A stretch of 64,000 bases of DNA from Hirundichthys speculiger (Eukaryota; Chordata; Actinopteri; Beloniformes; Exocoetidae): positions 1,015,501 through 1,079,500 of the forward strand of contig JAGFBZ010002033.1 of assembly GCA_018398805.1 (NCBI GenBank). The letters run 5' to 3'. A program made the position numbers and the translations under genes. Positions 15,601 through 40,915 of the stretch are shown piece after piece. Under the pieces are notes generated by a model. The model worked only from the letters and a program-made list of their open reading frames with translations, had not been told where the DNA came from and made no database searches. Positions within the stretch are counted from its first letter, which is position 1. Each line of letters opens with the position of its first letter.

Positions 15601-16539
15601 ATTATTTTTTCCCAAACAATGACTTGTCTTTACTTTGTAAATAATTGGAGTTGATTCTAGCCCTATTTGTACGCTTGAGGGAAAATTATTACATTTTTTT
15701 TAACCTCAAAGTTATTTAGTTGCAATAAAGCGAGGAGGTTGTTGAAAGGAGTTAAACTGAAAACACCCACACGAAGACGTGCGATGACAAAAAAATCAAA
15801 ATGTGACTGCAAATGAGCACAACACCAACTACTAAAGCAAAATGCAAAACAAAGTTGCAAAATAATAGAGGTACTTCATTTGGGCAAAAAATTGACCACA
15901 AAGAAACTCAAAGCTAAAAAATCTCCAGAGAAAGCGAGCGCAAGTGTGCATGTTTTTGGTTTTTTTTTTTTTTTTTTTTTATATATATATATATAATATA
16001 CATCTCTTCCAGACTGGTATATTTGCTTCTTTTGGAGGGGGAGGGGGCTGTTGAAGTTTTTTTTTTTTTTTTTTTTTTTAACAGGTCCGAGTCAATGGAC
16101 TTGTTTCATAACCCATCTGTAATGCCCTTATAAAATTACCTAAAACTTAAAGGCTAATCAAACTGCAGATTAAGTTGAAGTATACCGGAAAAGTTTGGGT
16201 TATTGACTAATGCGGCTTGTCTTACATGTCTTCGTCTCTCCGCCGTGGAAGGTGAGGGCGCTCCTTCCTGTGCACGGACGCTTTTTTCTTTTTAACAGAC
16301 TGTTTGACCTCCTCATCAACAAGCCACTTCCTCTTTTGTCTAATTTCATGGCGATCGGGAGAGAGGGAACAGCAACGACGCACGCACACTGTCTCAGCAC
16401 TCCTGAAAGAGTTTACTCCGGGGTAAATAATTGTACAATTTTCTTGCACCGTTCGCTTATTGGTTGGCAAAATACATCTGATTAAGTGAAATAATGTTGG
16501 CTATACACATTTCCCCACTTAGAAATAACCCTTTGCTCG
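15601..16539. other. Spacer with T-rich and TA runs
   Basis: Contains T-runs with TA repeats at about 15959-15995 and a T-run at about 16058-16079. The short overlapping frames at 16200-16485 on both strands show no recognisable family. No gene was called. Confidence 0.5.
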
Positions 16540-17250
16540 GCTTCTGGGTCAGGTATTTCACATTGTAGCGCCGCTCGCTGATAACAAATCGGACGAAATG
16601 GGCTCCCCCTCCGCCTGCATCTCTCCCACACACTCAGCGGCACGCTACTTAACGGCGCTGGCTAACGTTAGCAGTGCCGCCAACGTCTCGCTTATGTACT
16701 TATGGAAATGAACTCCACTGACGCATTTAACAAGTTAAAGCAAACAACGTTTCACCAACACAAGTGTTTTAAGAAGCTTTGAAGGTTCGCAGGTTGCTTT
16801 AAAGTCTGTAGTCACTTGTAGTTCTCAAGTATTTGTGTATAGCAAAAGCTAGCGCCCGTGCTGTGGATGTAGTTAGTTAAGTCAGAACTTAATTTTCGCC
16901 AACTTATCTTGGAGCACGCTGCGAGGAACAATAACGGACACACACGAGCTTAATTTATGAAGCCTTTGCTCTGGAACTGATATTATTTGTCATTCATTTA
17001 TAAGTACGCCAGTGATTCTGGATAGACTACAAGCGGGCTAACTAGCACTTTCGGCTAACTAGTTGGTTAACGGTAACTCGGCTACATTGTGATTATGTTT
17101 CTCAGTTATGGTCACAACAGTGCTCGTTATTGACAACTGACGCTAACGGCAGAATAACCGCTCAATTCTGCTTTGCGTAAAGGATAAGGTAACGGCAAGT
17201 CAAAGTTTACCACTAAGTTTGAAACCAGAGTCAACAGAAAACAACAGCAA
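16540..17250 (+). promoter_or_regulatory. Probable upstream promoter of ctbp long form
   Basis: The base composition changes here to CpG-containing, non-repetitive sequence, with clusters such as GTAGCGCCGCTCGC and ACGGCGCTGGC near 16565-16660. It is the only CpG-rich block between fam53c and the first ctbp coding exon, so it is the best candidate for the distal promoter. No exon border here was established. Confidence 0.35.
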
Positions 17251-17923
17251 CAGACAAAAATGGGTAAAAGAAAAAAAACAAACAAAAAGGGAAGCAGCAA
17301 ATATTACTGAATATAATTAAATGATATCGGTAGTCATCCAGTGACTCAGTGTCTGCGATAAATGTGAGTAATTGATGCAAGTAATGAACCTACTTGTACA
17401 TGTGTTGGAAGTTAATGGAGAAATTTGAAGATGATGATCACTTTTTGTTGTTTAGAGAACACTGTATGTTGAAGCTGTGAGCTTTCACATCTGACCAAAG
17501 ATGTTCATTTCCCTCATATTCAGCCTTAGGTGCACATGACTGAAATTTAGGATATTCCTAAACATTTAGATGTAGTTATCTATCCACTTATACATTTGGA
17601 CCAGCAAGATTGCAATAGCAAACTGGCTTGTCTCTGTGTCAAGCATGGTATAATTTTTTAGATCTTCTAATGCTGTTTTTTGTTTTCTGTACAACATAAC
17701 TTTTTTCTTCTTTTTTTATGTGGACTAAAATGCCTAAAAAGTAAATTCCCAAACGTAGAACTAAAACAGCTACTCTTGCAGCTATAAATTAGAATAAATG
17801 TAGTTTACTTGGATTCTTGGCTCTGCATGTTGATCAGTTTTCTTAGAGTTGTGGCTGTCTTAATACACTAACTGTATGACTTGAATGGAATCTAAAGTTT
17901 CTATACCCTTGTTTTTGTTGCAG

Positions 17924-17966
17924 TAAAAAAGTAAACCTGACGTGCACACCAAGCATTGATCTTCAG
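17924..17966 (+). other. Candidate 5' noncoding exon of ctbp
   Basis: A 43-nt segment is bounded by an acceptor (TTTTTGTTGCAG) and a donor (CTTCAG|GTGAGT). It has no reading frame of note and lies upstream of the ATG-containing exon that begins near 22304. It was chosen on splice sites alone. Confidence 0.4.
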
Positions 17967-18075
17967 GTGAGTTTCTCTCTCAAGTCTATCATAATGCAAC
18001 TTATGTATAATTGTGAATATCTCTGAGAATTAGTTATTATTATGTGTATATATGTATGTATATAAATGTGTGTGT

Positions 18076-18482
18076 GCGAATGGTGAAAACCGCGATGTGG
18101 ATGTACATGTACGTACATAAAGTATTCATGTTCGCGCGAACGCAAATTCTACGGAAGGTACACTCACTTTGACGATCTCTCCTCTGTGCGTAGCTGATGA
18201 GAGCAAGAGATGGGAGATGCGGGGACACGTGTCAGCCAATCAGCGTACAGACAACCGACGGCACAGTAATGCCCGTCATAGCAGCCAATCACAGGTCTCG
18301 ATATTCATTCATGGGGCCTCCCCTGTTGGCTCTTGTCGCTTCCTAAGACTCGTTCTAGATGTGATGGGTTTCGCTTCAGCCTCGCGCACTTAGTTTAAAT
18401 TTTTTTTTCTCATATTTTTTTTTCTATGAACATTTTTGAAACTTCCGCGATTGCTGAGACCGCGAAGTGTGGGGGATTACTG
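18076..18482. mobile_element. Pogo/Tigger-like MITE with decayed left end
   Basis: The right end is CCGCGAAGTGTGGGGGATTA then CTG, followed by TA. It is the mirror of the CAGTAATCCCCC...CGCGG ends of Tigger-like elements. The left end keeps only GTGAAAACCGCGATGTGG and merges into a TA/TG tract. The interior has no transposase frame. The element lies in the ctbp 5' intron. Confidence 0.55.
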
Positions 18483-18766
18483 TATATATGTGTATATATA
18501 TATATAATTATTTTCCTTGATTGAACACATTTCAGGTCTGAACTGCACTTTAATGGATAGGATGTGCTAGTAGAACACGGCTATTTTGGCATACTACTTG
18601 CTGAACTTGATGTTAACAAGTCATTGATCAGTGAATAGTATATGTGACAGGTCATCTAGGAAATTCATTTCCCTCACTTATTACAACTGCTTCATTAACA
18701 ATTGTTAATCATCTTCATAGCGGTCTTCATCAAATTTTCTAATTTTTTTTCATTCTAATTGCAGTA

Positions 18767-20067
18767 CAATAGTACCTCAACTTACGAAATTAAGTAATTT
18801 CGTAAACTGACAATTTTGTAATTAGAAATGCATTTTACCCTATAAATGGCCTAATCCGTTCCAAGGCACCCAAAAGTCGGACATAATTTTTTTATAAATT
18901 ATAAATAATACATTAAATCACACAAAAACCCGTAAGAAATACTTGTTAGAATTAGATTATTGCACAATTATACTAATGTAAAGAATAAAGTACATCAAAG
19001 AATTAAAATTGTTCATTTACCTGGGTTGCGCTCATTTAGACAAGGGGCCCTCCTAGCCAATGGAATGCCAGGAAGATGCTGAGCAATAGCCAATGGCAGA
19101 GCAGCTCGGACGTGCGGCTTTCAAACCGAGATACAGGAGCCGACAAGTATGTTTACGTTTGGTAGACTCTGGGAGCTGCGAGTAGCAGCGCGTATTTTGA
19201 AATTTTTCGCCTTCATAACCTGGAATTTCTTATGTATATGGATTAGGGATGGAACGGTTAGCGGTATTACGGTAAAGTGCGGTAACATTTTACCTGATAA
19301 CGATTTCTATTTGTGCTTGACTTCATCTCATTATCGCGGTCGATTACAGGTATATGTAATATCAGCCTCATTCAAGTCTGCGAGCGATCTGTGTCTCGTG
19401 TGAATTTGTAGCTTGTAACATAGGCATCGTAACATAAGCATGGCGGGAAGTGGAGATAGTACGCAGGGCATTTACCAACCCACTAAAAGGACGAAGTGCA
19501 AGGTGTGGGCATATTTATTTATTTTTTTTTTTTAAGAATGCAGAGGGACAACTGGTGGAGGACAATTATCCTGTCTGCAGAGCACTTGTTTACATTTTAT
19601 TGTAATTTGTAACTTGAAACTTTGCAATTTGAAGGAGTTAAGCCTATTGCTTCAAGCTTCTGAGATGTTTGACCAAGAGTGACCTGGTCGACGCACTTCG
19701 CTAACTCACATTTCGTAAACGTTACCATTGCGTGTTGATCTGAAAAAGACCGGAACGATGTTCTTCTGATGCAGTTAAGATATTGATTTATTCCATTAAC
19801 TGATCCGACAGCCATATTGCTGGCAGTTAGCGCAACAGCGGTAGATTTTGTGAAATTATTTAAATGTATGTGTTTTTTAGACATTTGCACAGAAGAATAA
19901 GAATACTGCGATAATATCGTAAACCGTGATAATTTGGTCACTATAATCGAGATATAAAATTTTCCATATCGTTACATCCCTATTATGGATGCAATATTTT
20001 TCAGAATAGGCCTTTTGTTAGCTGGAAATTTCGTTAAAAGATACATTCGTAAGTAGAAGTACCACTG
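18767..20067. mobile_element. Pogo-like MITE, host of a nested hAT
   Basis: The left end CAATAGTACCTCAACTTACG and the right end (read inverted) CAGTGGTACTTCTACTTACG are diverged terminal inverted repeats. TA precedes the left end. Net length without the nested hAT and its duplicated site is about 550 bp. No transposase frame is present. CAGT...GTACTTC..CTTACGA ends with a TA target fit Tc/mariner pogo-like families. Confidence 0.65.
19244..19982. mobile_element. hAT non-autonomous element nested in the MITE
   Basis: The ends are TAGGGATGGAACGG and, inverted, TAGGGATGTAACGATATGG. The flanking 8-mers ATATGGAT (19236-19243) and TTATGGAT (19983-19990) match at 7 of 8 positions, the target duplication size of hAT elements. 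Length is 739 bp, with no transposase frame. Confidence 0.8.
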
Positions 20068-20354
20068 TTTTCGAATTTTTTTTCCTACCTTTTTCTGAAC
20101 CAAAACAAAAAACAGAATATTGAATGTTCTTTGTTTCATGTGTAGCCTCTTTTTTTTTTTTGTTTGACTTGCAAAGTCAATAATAAGGCTGTAGTGAATA
20201 CATTAAATCCAGGTGAAATTGTAATTTATGTATTACAATTGCAAACTGCCTGATACTATAAGTACAATTACCTATGGCAAGCAAGAGGCCAAAAAGAGTC
20301 CTTTTATTCCATTGCTTGTTCAGAAAACTTAAACGAATAGAAAATTAATATTTT

Positions 20355-20672
20355 CATATCAGGAATGAGTACATTAGAGGGAGAATGCATGTTATATGTT
20401 TTTGAGAGAAAGTTACAGAGGCCAGACTGTGATGGTTTGGACATGTACAAGGAGGGATAGTGAATATTCTGCTGGAAGGATGATGAGGTTGGAACTACCA
20501 GGCAGGAGGCCTAGAGGAAGACCAACAAGGAGGTTTATGGATGTAGTGAAAGAGGACATGAAGTCAGTTGGTGTGAGAGAAAAGGATGCAGAGTTTAGGG
20601 TTAGATGGAGGCGGATGATTTGCTGAAGCGACCCCTGAAGAGAAAAGCTGATAGGAAAAAAAGAAGAAGTTG
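20355..20672 (+). mobile_element. RTE-type LINE fragment, 5'-truncated 3' end
   Basis: The conceptual reading of 20396-20626 contains GRMMRLELPGRRPRGRPTRR then FMDVVKEDMKSVGV and WRRMIC. This is the C-terminal region typical of RTE non-LTR retrotransposon polyproteins (GRRxRGRPxxRFMDVVxEDM). After the stop come GCGACCCCTGAAGAGAAAAGC and a short AAGAAGAAG tail, as in fish RTE elements. Most of the reverse transcriptase is missing, so the fragment is a dead copy. Confidence 0.8.
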
Positions 20673-20889
20673 TTTAGTTTCAACATTAGCAATACTTACT
20701 AATTCTGCCAAAAATAAGGATATCGGATGCATGGGTATAAAATCACTTAATTTTCAAAAACAGACTCCCAGTTGGTTTCCGTTTAAAAAAACACAATTGT
20801 AAATTATGCAACATTACCTTGCCGCTTCCTATTTTTAACTGCAGATGGAGGGATGAGTTGTTGGATTGAACTAGCTAGGTAGAATTATA

Positions 20890-21519
20890 CAGTGATCCCT
20901 TATTTTTCGCGGTTAATGAGGACCGGCGTCCCCCCGCGAAAATTAAATATCCGCGAACTGGAGCCTGAGCCCCCCGAGCCTAAATAATGTGTTTTAAAAT
21001 ATTTTTAAAAACTGCAAAAAAGTAGTGAGGCACTGCAGTGAAACAAGACAAATGCTCAACTGTGGTCTTTATGTTACCTTCACAGCCTCTGGTCTCCAAA
21101 CCGTAGTAAAGAAACCACTGGTATTGTGCTATTTTTGGCTTGTAATTAGCGGGTAACAAGCTAACACTACAAAAGAAAAAGTCAGATTTTCTCTGCATGG
21201 AGCAGGGACTTTATTCTGGCACTGCAGGAACTTGTAACATCACACAGGTTGTATTGTTGGGCTCCTGTCGGTTAACACAGAATGTAAATCTATACACGAT
21301 GGGCTGCTGTTTATACTCACTCTACTTTTCATCTAACCCCGTTTTCATTCTGCCGTCCCACGACACACACACACACCCCATTACCCATAAGGCCACACCA
21401 TTACCCGTAAGGCCACCTTGTTAAAGGGGCCAGTCTGGCTCACAACATTTCTTCACTGTGAGAGAAAACGAATAGCTAAAACAGCGGAACTTAAAGCGCG
21501 AATTGGCAAGGGATCACTG
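20890..21519. mobile_element. Pogo/Tigger-like MITE, 630 bp
   Basis: It starts CAGTGATCCCTTATTTTTCG and ends GCAAGGGATCACTG. The outer 12 bp are perfect inverted repeats and both ends are flanked by TA (20888-20889 and 21520-21521). No transposase frame is present. Confidence 0.8.
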
Positions 21520-21521
21520 TA

Positions 21522-22302
21522 TTGGCAATATGGTGTTTATTTTAAGCTGAAATGCAAGACTGCAGTTTCCAGAAGTGACACAAATGTTTCTTAAAGGCAG
21601 TCTTATGATGCATTTAAGGAGCCATCAGGCAAAAGGGCATAAAGAGCTTATTAAATCAAAGGGTAAGATGGAGAAACCACAGGCAGCAAAGTCTGGAGTT
21701 TACTTTTCAGAAACTAGATACTCACCCAAGTAAGCCAGAAAGTGACAGTAGATTTAATTGTCCTGGATGACTGCCTCCTGACGGTCAATGATGATGATGT
21801 GTGTGTGTGGTTGGGGGGGGGGTCCATATCACTTACTGTATTTAGTATCAGCCAAGGCTCTGGTATTGGAATTATTGTCTGAACAGAAAAAAAATATAGA
21901 ATATGTTGGAAAATTTGTGCATATTCACTGCTGGTTTGTTTGTTTTCTTCCACAATTGCACAGTGCATGTCAGACAATAATTTGCCAGTGCAATATGATA
22001 CAACACTTTATCATTAGTGTATTTGTGGCTCTCTGTATCTGTCATAAACATGAATAGAGCTACAAGGAACTCTGAAAGTTAAAAAAAAAAAAAAAAGTTC
22101 GCTGCACTTATGTTCTTGTTTTCCAAGTTGCACATTAAGAAACTATGTCTTGATGACAAATAATAGAGCAAGGGTCTATTGTAATACATGATATTCGGGA
22201 CAATACTTCAGAACAAAAAGTGGTTCAGGTTAATGCTTAATGATTTGCAAACAAGTGAGCTATCATGTTGTCCTTATTGATTTGATTCCTTGTTTATGTG
22301 CA
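21522..22302. other. ctbp intron remainder
   Basis: Unassigned intronic sequence with a (GT)n/G-run near 21800-21823 and an A-run at 22081-22096. No gene was seen. Confidence 0.5.
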
Positions 22303-22387
22303 GGTTATACCAAGTGGACATCATTAAAGGGGCCCCACCAGCACTTGGATCTGTTTTTCACTGTCCCAGGTTAAGACTACTTGGTCT

Positions 22388-34720
<12,333 letters not shown>

Positions 34721-37700
34721 CCTCTCCCTGCCACTGCCAGCACATTCCGTCGTCTTTGGAAACCAAACCCCGCCTCCCAGGATCAGACACAACCCAACCC
34801 TCCAGTGCACCGGCAGCACCAGTTTGACCTGACGTGGATTGATAGTCGTTTCTGCCAAGGAGTGACCTATCTACTGCTAGTCCCATCGCACCCACATCCC
34901 TCCAACCTCATCTCACCCACCATCCCCTCCTCCCTTCACTCCTCCACTATGTCAGCAATAACTGTCCTCAAGGATTCAATGATTGGATTGGAATAGTTTT
35001 TTAGTTGGCTGTTGTTTTAATGGAAAGTTGATCTTTTGTGGTTCTAGGTGTTTTTGTTTAAACAAGAAAAAAAAATGCTTTTCTGACATGAGGCTTTAGT
35101 CTACTGCCTCCAGCAGTCCTCTGCTGATGATGACAACAAGAGGCACAGAGACAGAAAGGTTGAAGCCCCACTTTGTACATTAATGGCTCATGTTACTGCT
35201 CTCTTTTGTTTTTATTTTTCTCCCCCTGCTCTTCTTCTGATTGGGTAAAATGTGTACAGAAGTAAACCTGACAGAATCTTGTCCCTCCCACAAAACTTAT
35301 ACCACCCCCAGCTCTCTTTTTACTTTATCTCTCACTGGCACTGTCATCAGCTTTCTCGGCAGAGGGATCTGTGATGTGTTCAGTCTGGAGCTCTCTAACT
35401 GTGAAGGTGTATTATCTGCTCCACTCATACTGAAACGTTAAACCTTCTTGTAGAGTGATGCCTAATGTTTGTCAGCTTTTTAGTGCTTTTTCTTGTAGCA
35501 AGATGGTTTTCTCTATATTTACACACATGCTTTGACGCTCCCCATTAATTAGTTTGTCATGATACAACGACTAAGAGCATCAGAGAGTACCTTGATATGA
35601 ATTTTTATTGCCAGTGCTTTTTTGTGCCCAAACAGTATGAAATGAGACAGCTTTATCTTGCAGGAAACATGACATGATGCCAGCAGAGGGCGCTCTTTTT
35701 CTGGCTGCTCAGAGCCGATAGAGATGCCTGCAATTCATTTCAGGCAAACGGGCAGATAGTTGCAGGTTAGCTTTAGTGATGGAAGAATATTGTTACTAAA
35801 TGCTACCACTGAAAACATGGGGTAACCAGGGATCGTCTACCGCCTTATTTGATAAGATCTCATCACACCCTACCACCACCCTGCACCCACCCAGTCACCC
35901 TGCACTTCCCTCCCCTTTTCATGGCCCTCCACATATGCTCATGAACCAGTATGCATCCACCAATTCCTTCAGGTGTGAGGGGACGTTATGGATTAGATTC
36001 CCTGTAGAAGCAAGGAGAAAGTGTTCCTGCATGTGGCTCATTAAAGTCAGTGGTGTGTGTGTGCGTGTTGTATGCTCCCTCACTCTGTTGTGATAACAAG
36101 CTGTTGTTGTTCCAAAGGAATTGTCCCTCGGAGTAACTCTTAAACGCTGTTGCCCTGGTGTCAAGGGAATACCTTTCTAGTACCTCAGTAACAGATATTG
36201 AATGTACCGTGCATACCCTTTTATTTTTTTGTACAGATTTTCTAGATATGTCTATTCTATCCTTTACTAGAAGGGTTGTGAAATTGTAGCAGTAATGACA
36301 AAAATAAAAATGCCCCATGAAATAATTTGACCAAATTGTAGTTTCAGTAAGGTCAGTGAATGCTCAGGCTTCAACAACAATTTGTATCTGTTTGCCTTTA
36401 ATGCTTAATTTCATCGTTTTGACAAAGTTCAGCACAACTTTCTTTAGTCTGTAGAAGTTCTTCAACCTCAATCTTACTGGCCGATGGAAAAATGAAAACA
36501 CAGAAGGTGGTCATTGTGTTCTCTCTCTCTCTCTTTTTTTTAGAACTGTAGTTTTAGATGCTGTTTTGTTTTTCATTTTATCTCCCTTTGTCAAGCTGCT
36601 CTGTCTCTAGTGCATGTGAGGTCATTTTTAAGGGGAAATGCAATTGCCCCCGCCTTCTCTCTCCAACCCTACCCCTCCACCAAGTGTTTTCAGCTCAAGT
36701 GGCCACTTTTTGTGTGTGTGTGTGTGTGTTCAATTTCCAGTAATGTACAGCTGTTCATTTTTTTTCTTCCCCCCTCAGAGTCTATGAAAAACATGGAGCA
36801 TGTCTGCGTCCTGACATGGTGGGCTCCTTGGTCATTTGATGAGAATATATTTTTTGAAAAGAATAATCCCCGTAGTTTGGATTATGAGCATAATGCTAAT
36901 CTTAAATTTTGCTGTTGATGATTGATTATATATATATTTTCAGTTCAGCAGTGCACTGTTATGAAGACCATTTCGTTTTACTGTAGGACTTCATTTTTAA
37001 TGATCAAGCTGTCTGTTCTACATGTTGTATTGAAACATTTCAGAGGAAAAGAGATCCCCAACCCTTTTCTTCTATTTTACCATTTTATTTTTATTAGTCT
37101 TATCCCACTTGTGCTCTCCAGCTTGTACCCTGTGGGCCTTACTGATTCTCTCCCTGTTACAGTAGCCGTTATAGAATATCGCCATGGAACCACTCACTGC
37201 CTTAATACAGTTGACCACAGCAGGTGAAGTCAGGAGACGCACCCAGCTGAAAAAGAAAGGGTCACAATCAAAGGCCCCTCCGCAAAAGCTCCTCGCACCC
37301 TGACAGGCCTCAGTTTACTGCACCTTGCAATTCCTTTTCAGTGACGAACCACATTTAGCCTTGTGTAAACAGTTTTGAATCATTCAGCGATGATTTAAAG
37401 CTAGTGTGAATTCTTTCCGTGCATTAATATTAGATTCTTTTTGTCTAATCTTGTTTTTTGGTAGTTGAAGCCACGCTGTCGGTGTGCGCGCACGTGACAG
37501 ACAAGCACATTGTGCACACTGACAGTGCAGCAGCCAGTATTTCACTCTTTGGGTGTGAGACAGCCCTGCCTCCATCACCACTCCGGGCCTCTTAAAGCGT
37601 CCATCACAGCGCTGCTTATGTCCCGGCGTGGCGAGTAACGGGGGCAGGAGAGGGTGCAGCAGACATCGGTGTGGTCTGTCAGCAAGAAAAGCTGAAGTTT

Positions 37701-38240
37701 GTGGTGAGAGTTGGTCACTTTTTCTCTCTCAGGGTTCAAATGCACACATATCCTCCTGCAGTCATCCTCGGTCTCGTGTCCCTGCTCTCAAGTTTTCCTC
37801 CCTCAGAATGTAGAGCCACCTCCTGCAATTTTTTTTTTTTTTTTTTTTTTTGGAAACCTCCTGTTCCTCTCCTGTGCACAGGTCTGAACTTTCCCCCCCC
37901 TCCTCTCTGTTTTGCTTTCTTTGGCACTGACATTTAACCATCTAACAAGGCGTGGATGAATGAGTGTATGAAAGTGACTGTGTGTAGTGTTTTAAAATTG
38001 GGAAATGTATTTTTACAACATGTGAACATTTTTTTTCCCCATTTACACTCATTGTGAATTGATTTTTTTTTCTTTCTCCAGACTGCAAAAACAAAAAAAA
38101 AGCATCAGAAAAAAATCTCCTGTAACTAGGCTCTCATTTTTTTTTGTTTACTTTTTTTATTAGAAACAATCATGTTTGTGATGGTAACTTCCAATGGTAA
38201 ACTCCACACCGTATTTTAATAAAATCCTAAAAATTAAATG
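34721..38240 (+). other. ctbp 3'UTR region
   Basis: Long noncoding stretch after the TAG, with poly(A) signals at 36303-36308 and 38218-38223; the second may give a UTR of about 3.5 kb. It contains a short GT run (about 36709-36728), a T-run (about 37830-37851) and a CTCF-like site. The end of the transcript is inferred. Confidence 0.45.
35680..35694 (+). promoter_or_regulatory. CTCF consensus site
   Basis: CCAGCAGAGGGCGCT fits the CTCF core CCASYAGRKGGCRSY at every position. It is located about 1 kb downstream of the ctbp stop codon. Confidence 0.6.
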
Positions 38241-38401
38241 CACGCCTTGTTGTTTTTAACCTACTATTCTGCTGCCGTCAGGAGTCCTGCTGTGCACTGA
38301 ACCTGTAACTTTGGTCTTTTTTTTTTCCCCCCCATTGCGCTTGATTATTAAGACTTCATAAAATAGAGGGATGTCAGCTAGCAGCATGTTATCAGCTTGA
38401 G

Positions 38402-38522
38402 CAGTGGTTCCTAAACTTTTTTTGTGTGCCCACCTTTGTATGACAAAATATTTTTTGCAAACTCATCCATGCTTGCAATGTAATAGGGCGACATTATTGC
38501 GCCCCCAGTTTGGGAACCACTG
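38402..38522. mobile_element. Short hAT MITE, 121 bp
   Basis: CAGTGGTTCCTAAACTTTTT at the left and AGTTTGGGAACCACTG at the right are inverted ends typical of hAT/Charlie-like MITEs. The flanks AGCTTGAG and GGCTAGAG match at 6 of 8. Confidence 0.8.
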
Positions 38523-39984
38523 GGCTAGAGGTCATAGAGCTGTGTGTTAAAAAAAAAAAAAAAAAAAAACTTGGGGCATAAACAGAATTGTTTACCACAG
38601 TTTGGCAGTTCTTTGTATTCAGAAGAGCAGTGCCAGGATGACTGCGTGGGCCCACAGGACTATGCAATGTGGGGGGATTATAGGCTCTAAAATTGCTTCC
38701 ACATGTATATAACCAGGAGACTTCTCTTAAAACAAAGTGAGAGATGGATTGTTCTAATTGGCTTTGTGATGTTATTTGCCTGGTGATTATTTTCGGCTCT
38801 CAGTTACACTAAGTCAGTGAGTATATTGCAATTACCGTTATAATGGATAAAAGCACTCCATCAGTTAAGTGTTACACTCAGGTCAAATCAATGCAGTGGA
38901 ACCAGAGGGCCTTTGTTAGACAGTTTTTTCTTTCTTACCCCCCTCTCCATTTTGTTTTTAAACCTTGCACCTACATCACCACAATGACTTGTAGCAGATA
39001 TCGCGGCCTTGAGCTACAAGCCTCAACAACCAGCCCGGTCTCAGGTGACGGCAACTGAGGCAACATCAGATTCTGTCTGGTTCACAAGAGTAAATATACA
39101 CAACCGCAAATTAGAGGTGAGAATGAGTCATGTATGAGGGTGTCTTGACAACACATGTCCACAAAACAAGGAATCTTGAGGTAGAGCTGGGCGATGTGAC
39201 CTCAAATCAGAAATAGAACATTTTGCATTAATTATGATTACTGAAGCAGGACTTGAGTTGCCATTTTTGCCCCCATAGATCACTAATGATGTTTTTGCAG
39301 TTAAATATGTTTCGACTAATGCAGCTGGGATATTTTTCTAATGAAATAATACACGTCTTTGTGATTTTGAATTAACTGGCCTACATGAACACACACAGTG
39401 GGTAAAGTAATAATTAAAAAAATAAAATAATTCACATGGTCAAGATTACATCAGTTAAAGCTTCTGAGTGTCAGTTTTCATACATTTTTTAATATTTAAT
39501 TGTCTGGTACCATTCTTGTCATCTGAGACATAAACAACAGAAAATAAAATGTAATTATCTAATTTACGATGAATCCAAGCAACAAAGCTGCTGGATCCCC
39601 TTTTATATTTGTGAGAATTATTTTCCTTCACCTTCCTTTTATAACTCAAGAACTGTATGGATGAGAACTAAAAATTTTTTTACCCTGATTCCTTTGAATC
39701 TATCAAATCAAAAGCAACAAAAGTAGATTTTAAAAAAAAATTTAACCAAAACACATTTAAAATATAAACAATCGCACACAGATTACACATGTTATACAGA
39801 CGGCAACAAATGCCTAAACCCATACCAATAATTTGAAAAAAGACAGAGGGAAACACAGTGAACATATAGGTAATAAAAAAAAAAAAAAACTACTAAACAA
39901 AAAAGTGTCAATGAATAAATACACAATAAGAATATTTTAATACATACAAAATAAATAAATGCAAAATATAAATAAAATACCCCT
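38523..39984. other. Intergenic, solo hAT-like end
   Basis: AGAGCTGGGCGATGTGACCT at about 39184 resembles one hAT terminus. No partner end was found before the LINE at 39985. The remainder is AT-rich. Confidence 0.35.
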
Positions 39985-40915
39985 CCTTAAATCACCACCT
40001 TATTGTGGTGGAAGGGTTTGTGCGCTTGAATGATCCCAGGAGTTATGCTGTCGGGGGCAAAATGACCCTGGGAGAGTCTACCAAGACAAACTGGTCCTGG
40101 GGTTTGGGCCAGACTAAGATGCAATTCAAACAGGCTCTATGGAAATGGTAAATCAAGGAGCACAGTGTCCCTCACCTGGATCAAGGTCACCGGGGTCCCA
40201 CCTTGGGCCCAGGCCTGGCGGAGGGGCTTGTTTGGAGAGCGCTTGGTGGCGGGCCTACACCCATGGTGGGAGTACTGGGAAGTGCTCTTAAAGGGGCCTC
40301 CACCGTTCTTCCTGGGGGACTTCAACTTTCATGCAGGTAATGGCAGTGTTACCTGGAAGGGCATGATTGGGAGGAACAGCCTCTCTGATCTGAACCCATG
40401 TGGTGTTTTGTCATTGGACTTCTGTGGCTAGCCACAGTTTGTAACAGGACACAATGTTTGAACATCAGTGTGTCCATAAGTGGACGTGGCACCAGGACAC
40501 CATGGGCCGCAGTTCAATGATCAACTTTATTGTCGTTTCATCAGGATTTGGACCATATGTTCGGGTGAAGAGAGGAGCAGTGTTGTCAGCTGATCACTAC
40601 CTGGTGGTGAGTTGGATCAGATGGTGGGGGATGATGACCGACAGACCGGGTACACCCAAACATGTATTGAGGTTTGCTGGAAACGTGTGACAGAGGAACC
40701 TGTCAGACCGATCTTTAAGTCCCATCTCTGGCAGAGCTTCAACCGCATCTCAAGGAAGGTGGGGGACATTGAGTCGCAATCGGGCTGTGTTTTGTGCCTT
40801 CATTGTCGAGGCAGTTCAACAGAGCTGTGGCTGCAAAGCCGTTGATACCTGTTGTGGCGGGAGTCCCTAAACCTGGTGGTGCACTCTTCAGGTGAGGGAA
40901 GCTGTTAGGCTAGCC
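39985..40915 (+). mobile_element. Non-LTR LINE relic, APE endonuclease region
   Basis: Conceptual frames, interrupted by stops and shifts, read FFLGDFNFHAGNGSVTWKG, then WTWHQDTMGRSSMINFIVVS, then VKRGAVLSADHYLVVSW. These are the GDFN and SxDHxLV blocks of the apurinic-type endonuclease of LINEs. The opening CACCTTATTGTGGTGGAAGG is common in fish Rex/L2-like copies. No reverse transcriptase is present. The clade (Rex1/L2 or RTE) was not settled. Confidence 0.75.

Noticed and set aside
15601..22387. Possible RIBEYE-type A-domain exon upstream of ctbp, as in CTBP2
   Set aside because: No long Pro/Ser-rich open exon is present. The interval is transposons, simple repeats and short frames.
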